Part shown: in pieces, positions 22,813 to 22,889 of the stretch
Numbering within the stretch: position 1 is the stretch's first letter
How the letters are laid out: each line of letters begins with the position of its first letter
Assembly: GCA_023392615.1 (NCBI GenBank)
Contig: JAEVYT010000028.1
Coordinates: 1-22,889, forward strand
Reading direction: 5' to 3'
Length of the DNA stretch: 22,889 bases
Source: Bacillota bacterium
GTDB lineage: Bacteria > Bacillota > Clostridia > Lachnospirales > Lachnospiraceae
Translations under genes and position numbers: made by a program
Notes under the pieces: model-generated
Told to the model about the DNA's origin: nothing
Databases searched by the model: none
The model's input: only the letters and a program-made list of their open reading frames with translations

Positions 22813-22889
22813 TATCCAACTTACTTATAAAAATATAACTTGATAAAACTATATATATCTTTCTATTTTTTAGGCTTTGTAGAAACCCT

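Larger units (their letters stand above)
21864..22889. other. Gene-poor 1-kb region with remnants and repeats
   Basis: I see no intact gene here. From low to high coordinate it holds the leader of the 19206-21863 gene, an orphan ribosome-binding-site/TATA pair (22001-22035), two copies and one variant (22090-22103) of the 13-bp motif, a decayed CobN-like 3' end (22150-22300), and two related folded elements (22461-22539 and 22717-22812). TTGGAA/TTCCAA (22556-22578) is a minor hairpin. The rest is plain AT-rich sequence. Confidence 0.7.

Noticed and set aside
22441..22889. CRISPR array in the gene-poor right end
   Set aside because: Only two related elements with unequal length and a large spacer; no third repeat and no regular spacing.
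22850..22889. C-terminus of a minus-strand gene entering from the right edge
   Set aside because: Two frames give short stretches ending in stops (for example VSTKPKK), but about ten codons are too few to choose a frame or support a gene.
1..22889. tRNA, rRNA or insertion-sequence transposase genes
   Set aside because: No GC-rich cloverleaf or rRNA-like island and no transposase frame or terminal inverted repeats were seen in either strand.

Overview
The window is very AT-rich, with every convincing gene on the minus strand. Strong GGAGGTG-type ribosome binding sites, T-tract terminators, large asparagine-rich secreted beta-helix proteins, DUF2149 and DUF2162 proteins and DUF3344-type surface proteins point to a methanogenic archaeon of the Methanobacteriaceae. 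A gut Methanosphaera is my first guess and Methanobrevibacter the alternative; this is inferred from style and families, not from a marker gene.

Layout in transcription order, from high to low coordinate. 21864-22889 has no intact gene. It holds the leader of the next gene, a decayed fragment of a third CobN-like gene, three-fold 13-bp motifs (one copy lies near 19.0 kb) and two copies of a folded element. 19206-21863 encodes a secreted DUF3344/Ig-like surface protein. 13680-18887 encodes a membrane-anchored CobN-like protein that appears to start at ATT. Then follow a seven-helix DUF2162 protein (12877-13584), a MotA/TolQ/ExbB channel subunit (12168-12836) and a DUF2149 protein with an ExbD-like membrane helix (11801-12181). 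6649-11649 encodes a second CobN-like protein, starting at TTG. 3035-6334 and 1-2897 (cut by the left edge) encode secreted beta-helix adhesin-like proteins.

The centre (6649-18887) reads as one functional system. Two very large CobN/ChlH-type proteins are exported and held on the outer face of the membrane by a serine-rich stalk, one C-terminal helix and an acidic tail ending in DDY. No AAA+ chelatase partner (CobS/CobT or ChlI/ChlD) is present. Instead the genes sit with an ExbB-like and ExbD-like pair, the classic proton-motive-force module, and a small cysteine-bearing membrane protein. I infer a surface machine that binds a tetrapyrrole (corrinoid, heme or similar), possibly removes or inserts its metal using proton motive force, and passes pigment or metal to DUF2162. 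From memory, the nearest described parallel is the Bacteroidetes hmu locus, where the CobN-family HmuS sits with ExbB-like and DUF2149-like genes; I could not check this here.

The flanking adhesin-like genes share C-terminal Ig-like modules that are nearly identical in DNA, which suggests recent duplication or gene conversion. They are probably surface neighbours rather than parts of the chelatase-like system.
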